Shown piece by piece: positions 24,690 to 33,221 of a DNA stretch of 64,000 nucleotides; the first letter of the stretch is position 1; each line of letters opens with the position of its first letter. The stretch is from positions 18,779 to 82,778 of the forward strand of contig JAPYWC010000001.1 of NCBI GenBank assembly GCA_028276605.1. Reading direction: 5' to 3'. The translations under genes and the position numbers were made by a program. The DNA comes from Desulfurococcales archaeon. Its GTDB lineage: Archaea > Thermoproteota > Thermoprotei_A > Sulfolobales > Ignisphaeraceae. The notes below the pieces were generated by a model. That model worked only from the letters and a program-made list of their open reading frames with translations, did no database searches and was not told where the DNA came from.

Positions 24690-25184
24690 ATGTCATTCGC
24701 TGAGGTATTTGAGAAGCTTAAGAAAATTTATGATGAGGTGCTAGAAGGAAGAAAAACAAGTTCAGGCGAGCTCTATTCTATACTAATTGAGTTAAATAGG
24801 CACTTGATGCAGGTAAGAATATGGTGTTTAGAGAATAGGGGAAACGAATTTGAACAGCTGTGCCTAGAAATAGAATCGTTTATGCTAAGACTATTCAGAA
24901 TACTACTTGCATTTATACTCAACAACGCGATTTTGGATAATGTACAGGTGGAGAACGACGAGCTCGGGTTATCATTACAAAAGATGCTTGGTATTACGAC
25001 AAATCTGCTAACTATACTAAGCAAAACCATTATAATCAATGATAAGGATGTGTTATGTAAGGTAGTAAAGACGTTTCAAAAAGGGAATACGATTATTCCT
25101 TCAGGCTACGTAACGTTTATGCCTTTATCGGAAGCTTTATATCTTTTAATTCTTGGATTTGTGAGGATTCTTGAGATTTTTTGA
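24690..25184 (+). CDS. gins15: Probable GINS subunit Gins15
   Basis: 164 residues, largely helical through about 120 (GINS A-domain-like), ending in a small strand-rich part (NTIIPSGYVTFMPLSEALYLLILG). No sequence motif is decisive. The call depends on location: in Sulfolobus gins15 sits directly after priS in the PCNA2-priS-gins15 operon, and here the same order and a 4-base gap are seen. If correct it belongs to the CMG-type replicative helicase. A T-rich stretch follows the stop. Confidence 0.6.
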   Translation: MSFAEVFEKLKKIYDEVLEGRKTSSGELYSILIELNRHLMQVRIWCLENRGNEFEQLCLEIESFMLRLFRILLAFILNNAILDNVQVENDELGLSLQKMLGITTNLLTILSKTIIINDKDVLCKVVKTFQKGNTIIPSGYVTFMPLSEALYLLILGFVRILEIF

Positions 25185-25190
25185 TAACCG

Positions 25191-25198
25191 CTTATAAC
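25191..25198 (+). promoter_or_regulatory. TATA-like box of the rpl44e group
   Basis: CTTATAAC immediately after the gins15 stop lies about 75 bases before the rpl44e ATG and probably starts the rpl44e-rps27e-aIF2-alpha-nop10 transcript. Confidence 0.45.
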
Positions 25199-25271
25199 TG
25201 TTGCCTGTTGGATACTATGAGAACAGAAGTATAATACAACTAAGTAGTTGAAGTATTGTAGGCGTTAAGTT

Positions 25272-25553
25272 ATGAAAGTGCCAAAAGTAATTGTGACATA
25301 TTGTCCACGATGTAAAACGCATACAGAGCACTCAGTAACCATATACAAACACGGGAAGAGAAGGACTCTTGCACAAGGTCAGAGAAGGTATTTGAGAAAG
25401 CTACAAGGTTACGGATCCAAAAGAAAGCCTGAGCAAAAGAGGTTTGCAAAGGTTACAAAAAAGGTTGTACTGAAGCTGAAGTGTACAAAGTGTGGATATA
25501 TTCAGCATAGAAAAGGTATTAGATTAAAGAGAGTAGAGCTTGTAGAGAAGTAA
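25272..25553 (+). CDS. rpl44e: 50S ribosomal protein eL42 (L44e)
   Basis: 93 residues. Zinc ribbon of [10 protein letters not shown] and CTKCGY, with the family [21 protein letters not shown] stretch at the E site. First gene of the conserved archaeal set rpl44e-rps27e-aIF2-alpha-nop10. Confidence 0.97.
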   Translation: MKVPKVIVTYCPRCKTHTEHSVTIYKHGKRRTLAQGQRRYLRKLQGYGSKRKPEQKRFAKVTKKVVLKLKCTKCGYIQHRKGIRLKRVELVEK

Positions 25554-25565
25554 CGGTGATTAAGT

Positions 25566-25769
25566 ATGGTCCGAAAGAGAAAAATCTTGATTCCACAACC
25601 TAAGAGTAAGTTTATTAGGGTAAGATGCAAGGTCTGTGGCAATGAGCAGGTGATATTTGATCACGCAACTTTTCCTGCTAGATGCTTGGTTTGCGGCACT
25701 GTCCTCGTTAAGCCTACAGGAGGTAAGGCAGAGCTTATTAATGCTGAGATAGTTAGGGTCTTAGGTTAA
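25566..25769 (+). CDS. rps27e: 30S ribosomal protein eS27
   Basis: 67 residues, a C4 zinc finger made of CKVCGN and CLVCGTVL. It follows rpl44e by 12 bases. Confidence 0.96.
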   Translation: MVRKRKILIPQPKSKFIRVRCKVCGNEQVIFDHATFPARCLVCGTVLVKPTGGKAELINAEIVRVLG

Positions 25770-25811
25770 GGAATCCCCACTTCAATGTTTATCAAAACCG
25801 GTTGAAAAACT

Positions 25812-26630
25812 ATGAGCATTCCATTCAGAAAGCGTTCACCACCAGAAGTCGGAGAACTTGTAGTTGCACGTGTGAAAAAAGTATTTGAATATGGTGCTTA
25901 TGCAGAGCTCCTAGAATATGAAAATTTAGAAGCCTTTATTCCCTGGAGCGAAGTCACAACAAAATATGTGAAGGATATAAGAGATGTAATTAAGGAAAAT
26001 CAGATAGTTGTTGGAAAGGTAATAAGGGTTGAGAAGAAGCAGGGTAGGCTTGAGGTCGACATCTCATTAAAAAGAGTATTTGAAGGAGAAAAACGCATTA
26101 AGCTACTTCGATGGAAGAGGCTGCAAAAAGCCCAAAAAATTGTCGAGCTTGCAGCTAAGAACATGGGAAGATCTATCGAAGAAGCATATAAAAGTGTATG
26201 GGCATTTCTAGAAAAATTCGTAGATCCACTTTCAATCATTGAGGAAGCAGTCTTAAAAGGTTACCAAAAATTTGTTGAGCTTGGAATTCCTGAGGAGTGG
26301 GCTAAAGCTCTATTTGAAGAAGCGAAAAAGCATATAACTATAAAAACCGTTAAAATTAGAGGAATAATCAAGCTTATTTCATACAAACCTGATGGCATTG
26401 AAAGAATAAGGCGTACATTGTTGGAAATAAAGAATAAAGTTTCTCAGGAGGACGTCAAAGTTTCGTTATACACAATCGGTGCTCCAAGGTATAGAGTAGA
26501 GATTGAAGCATATGATTATAAAACAGCAGAAAAGGCTTTTAGCATCATTAATGAAGCATTAAAGTCGTTAGCGCAAAATATGGGTATAGATGTTGTAGAG
26601 TTTTCAAGAGAAGAAGTTGAGCGAGGATAG
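25812..26630 (+). CDS. eif2a: Translation initiation factor aIF2 alpha subunit
   Basis: 272 residues. N-terminal S1/OB domain about residues 12-85 (GELVVARVKKVFEYGAYAEL), a helical middle domain and a C-terminal alpha-beta domain that contacts aIF2-gamma. The phosphorylatable-Ser region of eukaryotes is replaced by a basic stretch. It stands in the usual archaeal order before nop10. Confidence 0.97.
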   Translation: MSIPFRKRSPPEVGELVVARVKKVFEYGAYAELLEYENLEAFIPWSEVTTKYVKDIRDVIKENQIVVGKVIRVEKKQGRLEVDISLKRVFEGEKRIKLLRWKRLQKAQKIVELAAKNMGRSIEEAYKSVWAFLEKFVDPLSIIEEAVLKGYQKFVELGIPEEWAKALFEEAKKHITIKTVKIRGIIKLISYKPDGIERIRRTLLEIKNKVSQEDVKVSLYTIGAPRYRVEIEAYDYKTAEKAFSIINEALKSLAQNMGIDVVEFSREEVERG

Positions 26631-26637
26631 CTATTAG

Positions 26638-26853
26638 ATGAAATGGAGAATCAGAAAATGTCCTCAATGTAATAGGTACACGCTTAGTGAGGTTTGTCCA
26701 AAGTGCGGTGCAAAGACCGTTGTTCCTCATCCACATCGATTTTCGCCTGAAGATAAGTATGTGAAGTATAGGCTTTGCATTAAGTATCCAGATCTAATGG
26801 CTAAATATGATCAGAGTTTATGTAGTCAGATTCGGTCATTGCAGGGTACCTAG
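26638..26853 (+). CDS. nop10: H/ACA RNP protein Nop10
   Basis: 71 residues. Zinc ribbon C8-C11-C20-C23 and the family stretch [14 protein letters not shown], which contacts Cbf5. Partner of Cbf5, Gar1 and L7Ae in RNA-guided pseudouridylation. The C-terminal tail is about ten residues longer than the shortest archaeal forms. A candidate H/ACA RNA lies 1.5 kb downstream and cbf5 at 43.7-44.8 kb. Confidence 0.95.
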   Translation: MKWRIRKCPQCNRYTLSEVCPKCGAKTVVPHPHRFSPEDKYVKYRLCIKYPDLMAKYDQSLCSQIRSLQGT

Positions 26854-26864
26854 AGCTTAATGTA

Positions 26865-27479
26865 TCAAAGCCAGTAAATCCCATCTGACGTTATGACAAA
26901 CTTGAATGTCTTTGCAATACTTGGCTTTACAAACTTTATTGCTCTGGTCCTATTGCTTAAGATCTCGATCTCTATAATAACGTCAGACCAGAGCTCTAGG
27001 TATTCAAAACCTGATGGCAAAGTTCTTCCTGAATCCTCGTCAAAGTATACCTGTGCAGAACCAAATATTATGATACCTCTCTTCGCTATTGCATCTAATA
27101 ACGTTAGCAGACCTGGAAATGCTATTGACCTCTTATCTTTGCTTAGTTCAACTCTATATAGATAGTTTAAGCTATCAATAATGATTATTGAAGGATTCAG
27201 AGCCAAAGAGTCTAAGATTAACGAAATTAAATGTTCTTGTGAAAGCGCAGTAGAGAAATAGACATTCTCTGCTTCTATATTTAAATTTGAAACTCTATTA
27301 ATAACCGTTGATCCTTCTGTTGAAATGAAAACAATTGTGTTGTTATGTTGGGAGCATTTGATTAAGTTTAAGAGAAAATTTGTTTTACCGGAGCCTGCAA
27401 TACCATAAATAATAAACTTTGTGTTATTACTCCCAAAAATTACTTCATCTAACTTACGGTTGCACGTAGTGAGCAGCAT
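26865..27479 (-). CDS. RecA/RadA-fold ATPase, RadB-like paralogue
   Basis: 204 residues that are essentially one RecA core. Walker A GIAGSGKT at 26-33, Walker B IIIIDSLNYL, and a C-terminal strand pattern as in RadB or KaiC-like proteins. It lacks the N-terminal HhH domain of RadA. Crenarchaea carry several such short paralogues with roles in recombination or regulation; the exact one is not clear. It converges with nop10, 11 bases from its stop. Confidence 0.75.
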   Translation of the reverse strand: MLLTTCNRKLDEVIFGSNNTKFIIYGIAGSGKTNFLLNLIKCSQHNNTIVFISTEGSTVINRVSNLNIEAENVYFSTALSQEHLISLILDSLALNPSIIIIDSLNYLYRVELSKDKRSIAFPGLLTLLDAIAKRGIIIFGSAQVYFDEDSGRTLPSGFEYLELWSDVIIEIEILSNRTRAIKFVKPSIAKTFKFVITSDGIYWL

Positions 27480-27521
27480 TTCAATCCTTGCATCTTCTAC
27501 AGTAATATAACTTTTGTTTGT

Positions 27522-28205
27522 TTATGCGGTGTAAATGTACTTTCCATTTATGATCTTTAACGCTCCTTTCTTTACAAGAATCTCTAAAGCTTTGTTGAAG
27601 TATTTGTTCAGCTCCTCTATGTTTATACCATACCATTCCACGAACGCTTTCTTTAACTCATCTAAGGTCCAAGTATTCTTCCCTTTTTCGCTATATTCTG
27701 TAACTATAATTCTTTTTAAGAACTGTGTTATATCTTCAAGTCGTGTCCATGGATATTGGAACCATACCCACTCCTTAACCTCAATATAGTAGTAATCAGG
27801 TTTTATTTTTGCTACAGATGAGATCCATTGCAATGCGGCTATGCGCAGTTCTTTGGGCTTCCAATTCCTGGTTATGTATTCTTTTGCAAGTATCACAGAC
27901 TCGCCAGTATCAATAATATCGTCCACAAGTAGGGCCCTCATATTTTCAAGGTTGATGGTATATTCAAACTTTATAATAGCTTTCTCACCCTTCTTTGCGG
28001 CCTCGGTCCAATGTTGTGATTGTATTGAGACCAGGTTTTCAACTCCTAAGAAGTCGCACAATAGCCTTGCAGGCACGTAGCCTCCTCGAGCAATAGCTAT
28101 TATAATATCTGGTATATATCCACTTTCTTCAATCTTCTTTGCTAATCCCCAACTCCACTCTACAATTTCATCCCAACTAACTAGTCTTACGGGAATTCTA
28201 GGCAT
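27522..28205 (-). CDS. Purine phosphoribosyltransferase with C-terminal winged-helix-like extension
   Basis: Type I PRTase. The PRPP loop is VDDIIDTGES; ARGGYVPARLL forms the pyrophosphate loop. The family is the crenarchaeal hypoxanthine/guanine/xanthine salvage type, so the base specificity is not certain. About 80 C-terminal residues (from TWTLDELKKAFVEW) look like a winged helix. The frame is open to an ATG at 28268, but a TATA-like ATTATTTAC (28273-28281, minus direction) predicts a transcript starting near 28251, so ATG 28205 (MPRIPVRLVSWDEI), with GGTTGA upstream, is preferred. Confidence 0.8.
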   Translation of the reverse strand: MPRIPVRLVSWDEIVEWSWGLAKKIEESGYIPDIIIAIARGGYVPARLLCDFLGVENLVSIQSQHWTEAAKKGEKAIIKFEYTINLENMRALLVDDIIDTGESVILAKEYITRNWKPKELRIAALQWISSVAKIKPDYYYIEVKEWVWFQYPWTRLEDITQFLKRIIVTEYSEKGKNTWTLDELKKAFVEWYGINIEELNKYFNKALEILVKKGALKIINGKYIYTA

Positions 28206-28362
28206 AAACTTCAACCAAATTCTTTGAGAAACTACAGCATTATTAAGTCTTGTTACCCTTTCCTTCATTTGAATTATTTACAGAGTGGGATACAGAATTA
28301 TGAGTCCCATGTAGTAATTCGACAATAAGTAAATAACACTGCAAATTTATTATATTAGGTAA

Positions 28363-28439
28363 GGCCCCCGTGCGCCGACCCGTACAAAAAGGATGAACCG
28401 TTAGGGGAACATGTGTACGGGGTCTCTGCGGGGGCCACA
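28363..28439 (+). ncRNA. Candidate H/ACA-type pseudouridylation guide RNA
   Basis: A GC-rich element in an AT-rich gap. Lower stem GGCCCCCG (28363-28370) pairs with CGGGGGCC (28429-28436), immediately followed by ACA (28437-28439). Upper stem CCCGTACA (28379-28386) pairs with TGTACGGG (28414-28421). Between them lies an internal pocket: TGCGCCGA on the left and GTCTCTG on the right. The upper-stem base is 15 nt from ACA, fitting the 14-16 nt rule. The apical loop holds ATGAACC and GGGGAA, which can form sheared G-A pairs as in an L7Ae kink-turn. Expected target form: CAGAGAC-UN-UCGGCGCA, trimmed. GTAAATAAC at 28329-28337 is a possible promoter. Confidence 0.7.
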
Positions 28440-28532
28440 AAATAATAAAGCTTTTGTTTGCATTGATGAAATTATAGATGGTATTGTAAGGAAAAGGAGT
28501 TATTATGGTGACGGATATAATATATTATGCCT

Positions 28533-29975
28533 TCATCCTTTAATTACTGCTATTGGAACAAGTCTTACTACGGGTCTCACAATCTGCGCTCTTGTAGCAA
28601 CCTCAACCACTTTATCCACATCTTTATAGGCTTCTGGCGCTTCCTCGGATAATTCACGTACTGTTGCCGCTTTTACTATAATACCTTTTCTTTGAAGTTC
28701 TTCTACAACTTCGTGCGGTGACTTAGATCTTATTGCTGCTGCTCTACTCATCCATCTTCCAGCTCCATGTGGCGCAGACCACCAAGGTTCTTTAGCTCTT
28801 GGACCCGGTATTGTAATATAGCTTGCAGTACCCATGCTACCTGGAATCAACACTATTTGACCAAATGGTCTATGATCGGCAGGTATTTCTGGGTGTTCTG
28901 GTGGGAATGCTCTTGTAGCACCCTTTCTATGAACTACAAGCTTTACTCTCTTGTTCTCGTACTCGTGTTCTTCAACTTTTGCAATATTATGAGCAACATC
29001 ATAAATTTGTTTTATTCCAAGCTTCTCTGGATCTGAGCCAAATACCTTTGCAAATGATTCTCGAGCCCAATGTGTTATTAGTTGCCTATTAGCCCATGCA
29101 TAGTTGGCTGCAGCTGCCATAGCAGCGAAGTAATCCTGTCCTTCTCTACTGTTGAATGGTACAGCAGCTAGTTCTCTATCTGGCACATCAATTCCGTACT
29201 TTCTCATCGCCCTTTCCATAACCATCAGATAATCGCTTGCTACCTGATGACCAAGCCCTCTAGAACCTGTGTGAACCATTATGGTTATTTGACCTTCCTC
29301 GTAGATCCCTATCTTCTTTGCGATTTCTGGCATATAGATCTTATCTACTACCTGAATCTCTAGGAAATGGTTTCCGCTACCTAAAGTTCCTAGCTGTGGT
29401 GCACCTCTCTCTTTTGCTCTTTTACTAACTTTTGAAGCATCAGCCCAATCTAGCCTACCTTTAGACTCGGTATGCTCTATATCATGCTCTGTCGCATAAC
29501 CTTGTCTTAAAGCCCATTGAGCCCCCTCTTCTAGTACATCATCGAGTTCACGTTCAGTTAACCTAATCTTACCAGAAGCTCCAACACCACTTGGAATGTT
29601 TCTGAACAGTACATCAACAAGCTCCTTAAGCTTAGGTTTTACATCCTTTACACTCAAATCAGTTCGTAGAACCCTGACACCACAGTTAATGTCATAACCA
29701 ACACCACCGGGACTTATGACTCCATTCTCAACTTCAAACCCTGCAACACCGCCTATTGGGAACCCATAGCCTTGGTGACCATCTGGCAACGTATAGCTCG
29801 CTGATACAATACCTGGTAGGCATGCTACATTAGCTGCCTGCTCTAACGTTGCATCCTCCCTCATTTTATTCAATAAAAATTCATCAGCATAAATTATAGC
29901 GTCTACCTTCATACACTTCTTATATTCCTTTGGTATAATCCATATAACATCCTCAACCCTCTTTATTGTAACCAT
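28533..29975 (-). CDS. rtcB: RNA-splicing ligase RtcB
   Basis: 480-residue GTP- and metal-dependent ligase that joins tRNA exons (and other broken RNAs) with 2',3'-cyclic phosphate ends. Seen: GGVGYDINCGVR, HTGSRGLGHQ, GSMGTASYI and PHGAGR, the last carrying the His that is guanylylated. Many archaeal RtcB genes contain inteins; none is present here. RtcB would also ligate the cbf5 exons found in this window. A terminator-like run is not obvious. Confidence 0.98.
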   Translation of the reverse strand: MVTIKRVEDVIWIIPKEYKKCMKVDAIIYADEFLLNKMREDATLEQAANVACLPGIVSASYTLPDGHQGYGFPIGGVAGFEVENGVISPGGVGYDINCGVRVLRTDLSVKDVKPKLKELVDVLFRNIPSGVGASGKIRLTERELDDVLEEGAQWALRQGYATEHDIEHTESKGRLDWADASKVSKRAKERGAPQLGTLGSGNHFLEIQVVDKIYMPEIAKKIGIYEEGQITIMVHTGSRGLGHQVASDYLMVMERAMRKYGIDVPDRELAAVPFNSREGQDYFAAMAAAANYAWANRQLITHWARESFAKVFGSDPEKLGIKQIYDVAHNIAKVEEHEYENKRVKLVVHRKGATRAFPPEHPEIPADHRPFGQIVLIPGSMGTASYITIPGPRAKEPWWSAPHGAGRWMSRAAAIRSKSPHEVVEELQRKGIIVKAATVRELSEEAPEAYKDVDKVVEVATRAQIVRPVVRLVPIAVIKG

Positions 29976-30251
29976 TTAAAGCTGCACCCCAACACCATAA
30001 ATGTGCATTCTAAACAACTAGATACTAATCCTGAGGCTAATAAGTTTGTGTTAAGTAAACAGATATAGATAAAACGGATACAGATTAGAGAGTCTAAGCG
30101 AGTCTTTATTACCATGTTATATGTTGTTTCATGTTTGTGCCTAGACAACAAAAGCTTTTATTTCTTTAGTGCAAAACTCAATACTAAGTATTTTGTGACT
30201 TTGAGCAACTAGGTCAATAAGGAACACTAATACGCTATGGTGTAATATCTG
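29976..30251. promoter_or_regulatory. Promoter gap of the rpl22 cluster (TATA-like GCTTTTATTTC at about 30154-30164)
   Basis: The 276-base gap between divergent rtcB and rpl22 has no convincing gene. GCTTTTATTTCTTTA at about 30154 matches the box before secY (39132) almost base for base and lies about 95 bases before the rpl22 ATG. Confidence 0.45.
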
Positions 30252-30734
30252 ATGGGGCATTGGCGTTACCCTCAAATACAAGGTCTCGATGAGAGCAAGG
30301 TTGCAAAAGCGGTGATTAGAGATGCTCCTATATCTTTCAAGGAAGCCTTCGAGGTTTGCAAAGTGCTTCGTGGAATGAAGTTAAGTGAGGCAGAAGAGTT
30401 GCTTAAGAAGGTTATCGAGCTAAAGGAGCCTATTCCTTATGTTAGGTACAAGAGGAATATTGCACATAAGGCAGACCTATCAACTAAATGGCCTCAGTGG
30501 AAAACACCGAGTGGTAGGTACCCAGTAAAGGTAGCGAAGTATATACTTAAACTCCTTGAAAATGTAAAGAACAATGCAAGTGTTAAAGGGCTAAATGTTG
30601 AAAAGCTCAAAATCATTCATATAGCTGCACATAAAAGCTATTACCTAAAAAAGTGGATGCCGAGGGCTTTCGGGCGTGCCACGCCATGGTTTAAGACCCA
30701 TACAAGCGTTGAAGTTATAGTGGCTGAGGTGTAG
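30252..30734 (+). CDS. rpl22: 50S ribosomal protein uL22
   Basis: 160 residues; archaeal uL22 with its N-terminal AKAVIRDAPISFKEA and the hairpin region RATPWFKTHTSVEV at the exit tunnel. First gene of the main ribosomal cluster, which normally follows rps19. Confidence 0.97.
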   Translation: MGHWRYPQIQGLDESKVAKAVIRDAPISFKEAFEVCKVLRGMKLSEAEELLKKVIELKEPIPYVRYKRNIAHKADLSTKWPQWKTPSGRYPVKVAKYILKLLENVKNNASVKGLNVEKLKIIHIAAHKSYYLKKWMPRAFGRATPWFKTHTSVEVIVAEV

Positions 30735-30738
30735 ACTC

Positions 30739-31371
30739 ATGGTCAACATTAAGAAGCTATTCATTGAACAAGGAATAAAGAAGGCAGCAGTTGATGAGTA
30801 CCTTGCAAGCAAGTTCTGGAGAGCTGGATATGCAGGTGTAGATCTAATTCGAACGCCACTAGGTACTAGGGTTATAATCTACGCTTTAAGACCTGGTATT
30901 ATTATTGGACGTAAAGGACAGAATTTAAGAGTTTTGCAGGCAGTATTAGAGAAAGTTTTCGGCATTGAGAATCCTCAAATAACTGTTGTTACAGTTGAGA
31001 ATCCTGACCTTAATGCTAGGGTTGTAGCAGAGAACATAGCTTTGGCTTTAGAGAGGGGAGTGCATTTCAGGAGAGCTGCATTTATTGCTCTTCGTAGAGT
31101 TATGGCAGCAGGTGCAGTGGGATGCGAAATTGTTATTAGCGGTAAGCTTGTGTCTGAAAGAGCGCGTTACGAGAAGCTTAGAGCTGGAAAAGTGTATAAA
31201 TCAGGTGAGCAAAGCCTAAGGCTTGTAGATAGAGCGGTAGCTCATGTCTTACTTAAGCCGGGTATGTATGGAGTCGAGGTATTGATAACAAAGCCTGGCA
31301 TAACAGGAGACTACATAGAGATTGTTACGCCTTCTACATCTTCAAGTCAAGTTACAGGTGGTAGTACATGA
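30739..31371 (+). CDS. rps3: 30S ribosomal protein uS3
   Basis: 210 residues with an N-terminal KH domain containing GIIIGRKGQNLRVLQ (GxxG loop). It lies at the mRNA entry site. Its end overlaps the rpl29 start in ATGA. Confidence 0.97.
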   Translation: MVNIKKLFIEQGIKKAAVDEYLASKFWRAGYAGVDLIRTPLGTRVIIYALRPGIIIGRKGQNLRVLQAVLEKVFGIENPQITVVTVENPDLNARVVAENIALALERGVHFRRAAFIALRRVMAAGAVGCEIVISGKLVSERARYEKLRAGKVYKSGEQSLRLVDRAVAHVLLKPGMYGVEVLITKPGITGDYIEIVTPSTSSSQVTGGST

Positions 31372-31595
31372 GCGACAGGGTACTTTCAGCAGATGAGATA
31401 AGGTCTATGAGCCCCGAGGAAAGGATAAAGCTCTTAAATGAACTCAAGCTTGAGTTAGCTCGTTTACGTACACAAGCAAGAATGGGTATATTAACTAACG
31501 TTGCTAGAATAAGGATCGTAAGAAAGAATATTGCAAGAATTTTAACTGTAATCAACGAAGAGAAAAAGGCTAAAGAGAAAAAGGTTAAGAAGTAA
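31368..31595 (+). CDS. rpl29: 50S ribosomal protein uL29
   Basis: 75 residues, two helices; SPEERIKLLNELKLELARLRTQAR is split around the usual loop. Overlaps rps3 by 4 bases and the next gene by 1 base. Confidence 0.95.
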   Translation: MSDRVLSADEIRSMSPEERIKLLNELKLELARLRTQARMGILTNVARIRIVRKNIARILTVINEEKKAKEKKVKK

Positions 31596-31912
31596 TGCCA
31601 AGAACTAGGGATAACATTATATTTCATGAACTGATAGGATTAAAGGTTAAGATAGTATCGCATCTAGACCCTACATTAGTGAATAGGGAAGGAGTCGTGG
31701 TAGATGAAACGATGTATATGTTGAAGATTTTTGACGATCAGAAGAAGAGAATTATTATGGTGCCAAAGCACGGAGGCATTTTCTCATTTATATTGCCTGA
31801 GTCAGGAGAAGAGGTAATAATAAATGGAGATCAAATAATTGGAAGGCCTGAGGATAGGCTTAAAAAGATCAAGTTTATTAAGTTTAGAAGGAAAGTAAAG
31901 GTGAAGAATTAG
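31595..31912 (+). CDS. rnp1: RNase P protein component Rpp29 (Rnp1)
   Basis: 105 residues with the Sm-like barrel of Rpp29: LIGLKVKIVSHLDPTLV, GVVVDET, and IFSFILPESGEEVIINGDQI. It is a tRNA 5'-end processing subunit embedded in the ribosomal operon as in other archaea. Confidence 0.92.
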   Translation: MPRTRDNIIFHELIGLKVKIVSHLDPTLVNREGVVVDETMYMLKIFDDQKKRIIMVPKHGGIFSFILPESGEEVIINGDQIIGRPEDRLKKIKFIKFRRKVKVKN

Positions 31913-31913
31913 A

Positions 31914-32297
31914 ATGTCTGCATCGTCTACGCATGCTGAGCAAAAACCGAGAGTAAGGAACATAGGAATAGTGTATCCAGGGTTACAGCCTCCAGAAAAG
32001 ACGTGTAACGATAAGAAGTGCCCATGGCATGGTCTTGTTAGAGTTAGAGGAATACTGCTGGTAGGTAAAGTTATAAAAGCAAGGATGCAAAACACTGTTG
32101 TTGTAGAGAGGGAGTATGTTGTATGGGTGAAAAAGTATAAGAGGTATGAAAGAAGAAGAAGTAGAATTCACGCTCATAATCCTCCATGCATAGCTGCAAA
32201 GGAAGGAGACATTGTGCTTATAGGTGAAACAAGACCACTTGCTAAAAGTGTCGCTTTTGTTGTTTTAGGAGTGTTAAAGCGAGGTGGACAAGGGTAG
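31914..32297 (+). CDS. rps17: 30S ribosomal protein uS17
   Basis: 127 residues; OB fold with LVGKVIKARMQNTVVVEREY and the basic YKRYERRRSRIHAHNPP loop. One base after rnp1. Confidence 0.97.
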   Translation: MSASSTHAEQKPRVRNIGIVYPGLQPPEKTCNDKKCPWHGLVRVRGILLVGKVIKARMQNTVVVEREYVVWVKKYKRYERRRSRIHAHNPPCIAAKEGDIVLIGETRPLAKSVAFVVLGVLKRGGQG

Positions 32298-32303
32298 AGG
32301 AAT

Positions 32304-32729
32304 ATGGGTGTAAAGAGGGCTAAAACAGGAGCAGCATTACCTAGAAGAAGAAGAGTGGCAGGAATTCAGGTTGGCACAAGGCTTGTAGTAGCAGATAACA
32401 GCGGAGCCAAAGAAGTGATGGTAATAGGTGTAATAGGTATAAAAACTAGATTGAGAAGGCTACCCTTTGCCACAGTCGGAGATATGGTTGTGGTGACTGT
32501 AAAGAAGGGTAAGCCTGATCTAAAGGGTCAAATATTTAGAGCAATTATAATTAGGCAGAAAAAACCTTATAGAAGACCTGATGGCACCTGGATAGCATTT
32601 GAGGATAATGCTTGTGTGCTTGTAAATCCTGATGGAACGCCAAAAGGTAAAGAGATTAGAGGTCCTGTTGCTAAGGAAGCTGTTGAGAGGTGGCCTCAAA
32701 TAGCTAACATGGCATCTATTGTTGTTTAA
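32304..32729 (+). CDS. rpl14: 50S ribosomal protein uL14
   Basis: 141 residues, [20 protein letters not shown] and [15 protein letters not shown]. The central ribosomal intersubunit protein; order as in other archaea. Confidence 0.97.
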   Translation: MGVKRAKTGAALPRRRRVAGIQVGTRLVVADNSGAKEVMVIGVIGIKTRLRRLPFATVGDMVVVTVKKGKPDLKGQIFRAIIIRQKKPYRRPDGTWIAFEDNACVLVNPDGTPKGKEIRGPVAKEAVERWPQIANMASIVV

Positions 32730-32741
32730 GGGTGAGAATGG

Positions 32742-33197
32742 TTGGAACTCAAGTCTCGACAACCTAGGAAGCAGAGAAAGAAGTTCTTTAATCTACCACT
32801 TCACTTAAGATGGCGCCTACTAACAGCTCCACTTTCGAAAGAATTGAGAAAGGAGCTAGGAATAAAGAGGTTGTTTGTTAGGAAAGGAGATGTTGTGAGA
32901 ATAGTTAGAGGTGATTGGAAAGGTCACGAGGGAAAAGTTGTTGAGGTTGATCTAAAGCGTGGCAGAATATATGTCGAAGGTGTGACAATAAGAAGGGCCG
33001 ATGGTACAGAGGTATTCTATCCTATACACCCATCTAAGGTGGTTATTGTGAAGCTTGGTGAAGTTGATGAGGTTAGAAGGAAAATAATTGAAAGAAGGAG
33101 AAAAGCTCGTGAGGAGTTGGTTAAACTCGGTAAAGCAAAACCATTAAATGAAGAGCAAATGAGGCTTGTTTCACAATCTACAACAACACAGGTCTAA
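32742..33197 (+). CDS. rpl24: 50S ribosomal protein uL24
   Basis: 151 residues with a KOW motif ([19 protein letters not shown]). Starts at TTG 32742; a nearby ATG is out of frame. GGGTGAG upstream is the ribosome binding site. Confidence 0.96.
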   Translation: MELKSRQPRKQRKKFFNLPLHLRWRLLTAPLSKELRKELGIKRLFVRKGDVVRIVRGDWKGHEGKVVEVDLKRGRIYVEGVTIRRADGTEVFYPIHPSKVVIVKLGEVDEVRRKIIERRRKAREELVKLGKAKPLNEEQMRLVSQSTTTQV

Positions 33198-33221
33198 ACT
33201 GAGGTAGGGGTGAGCATAAGT

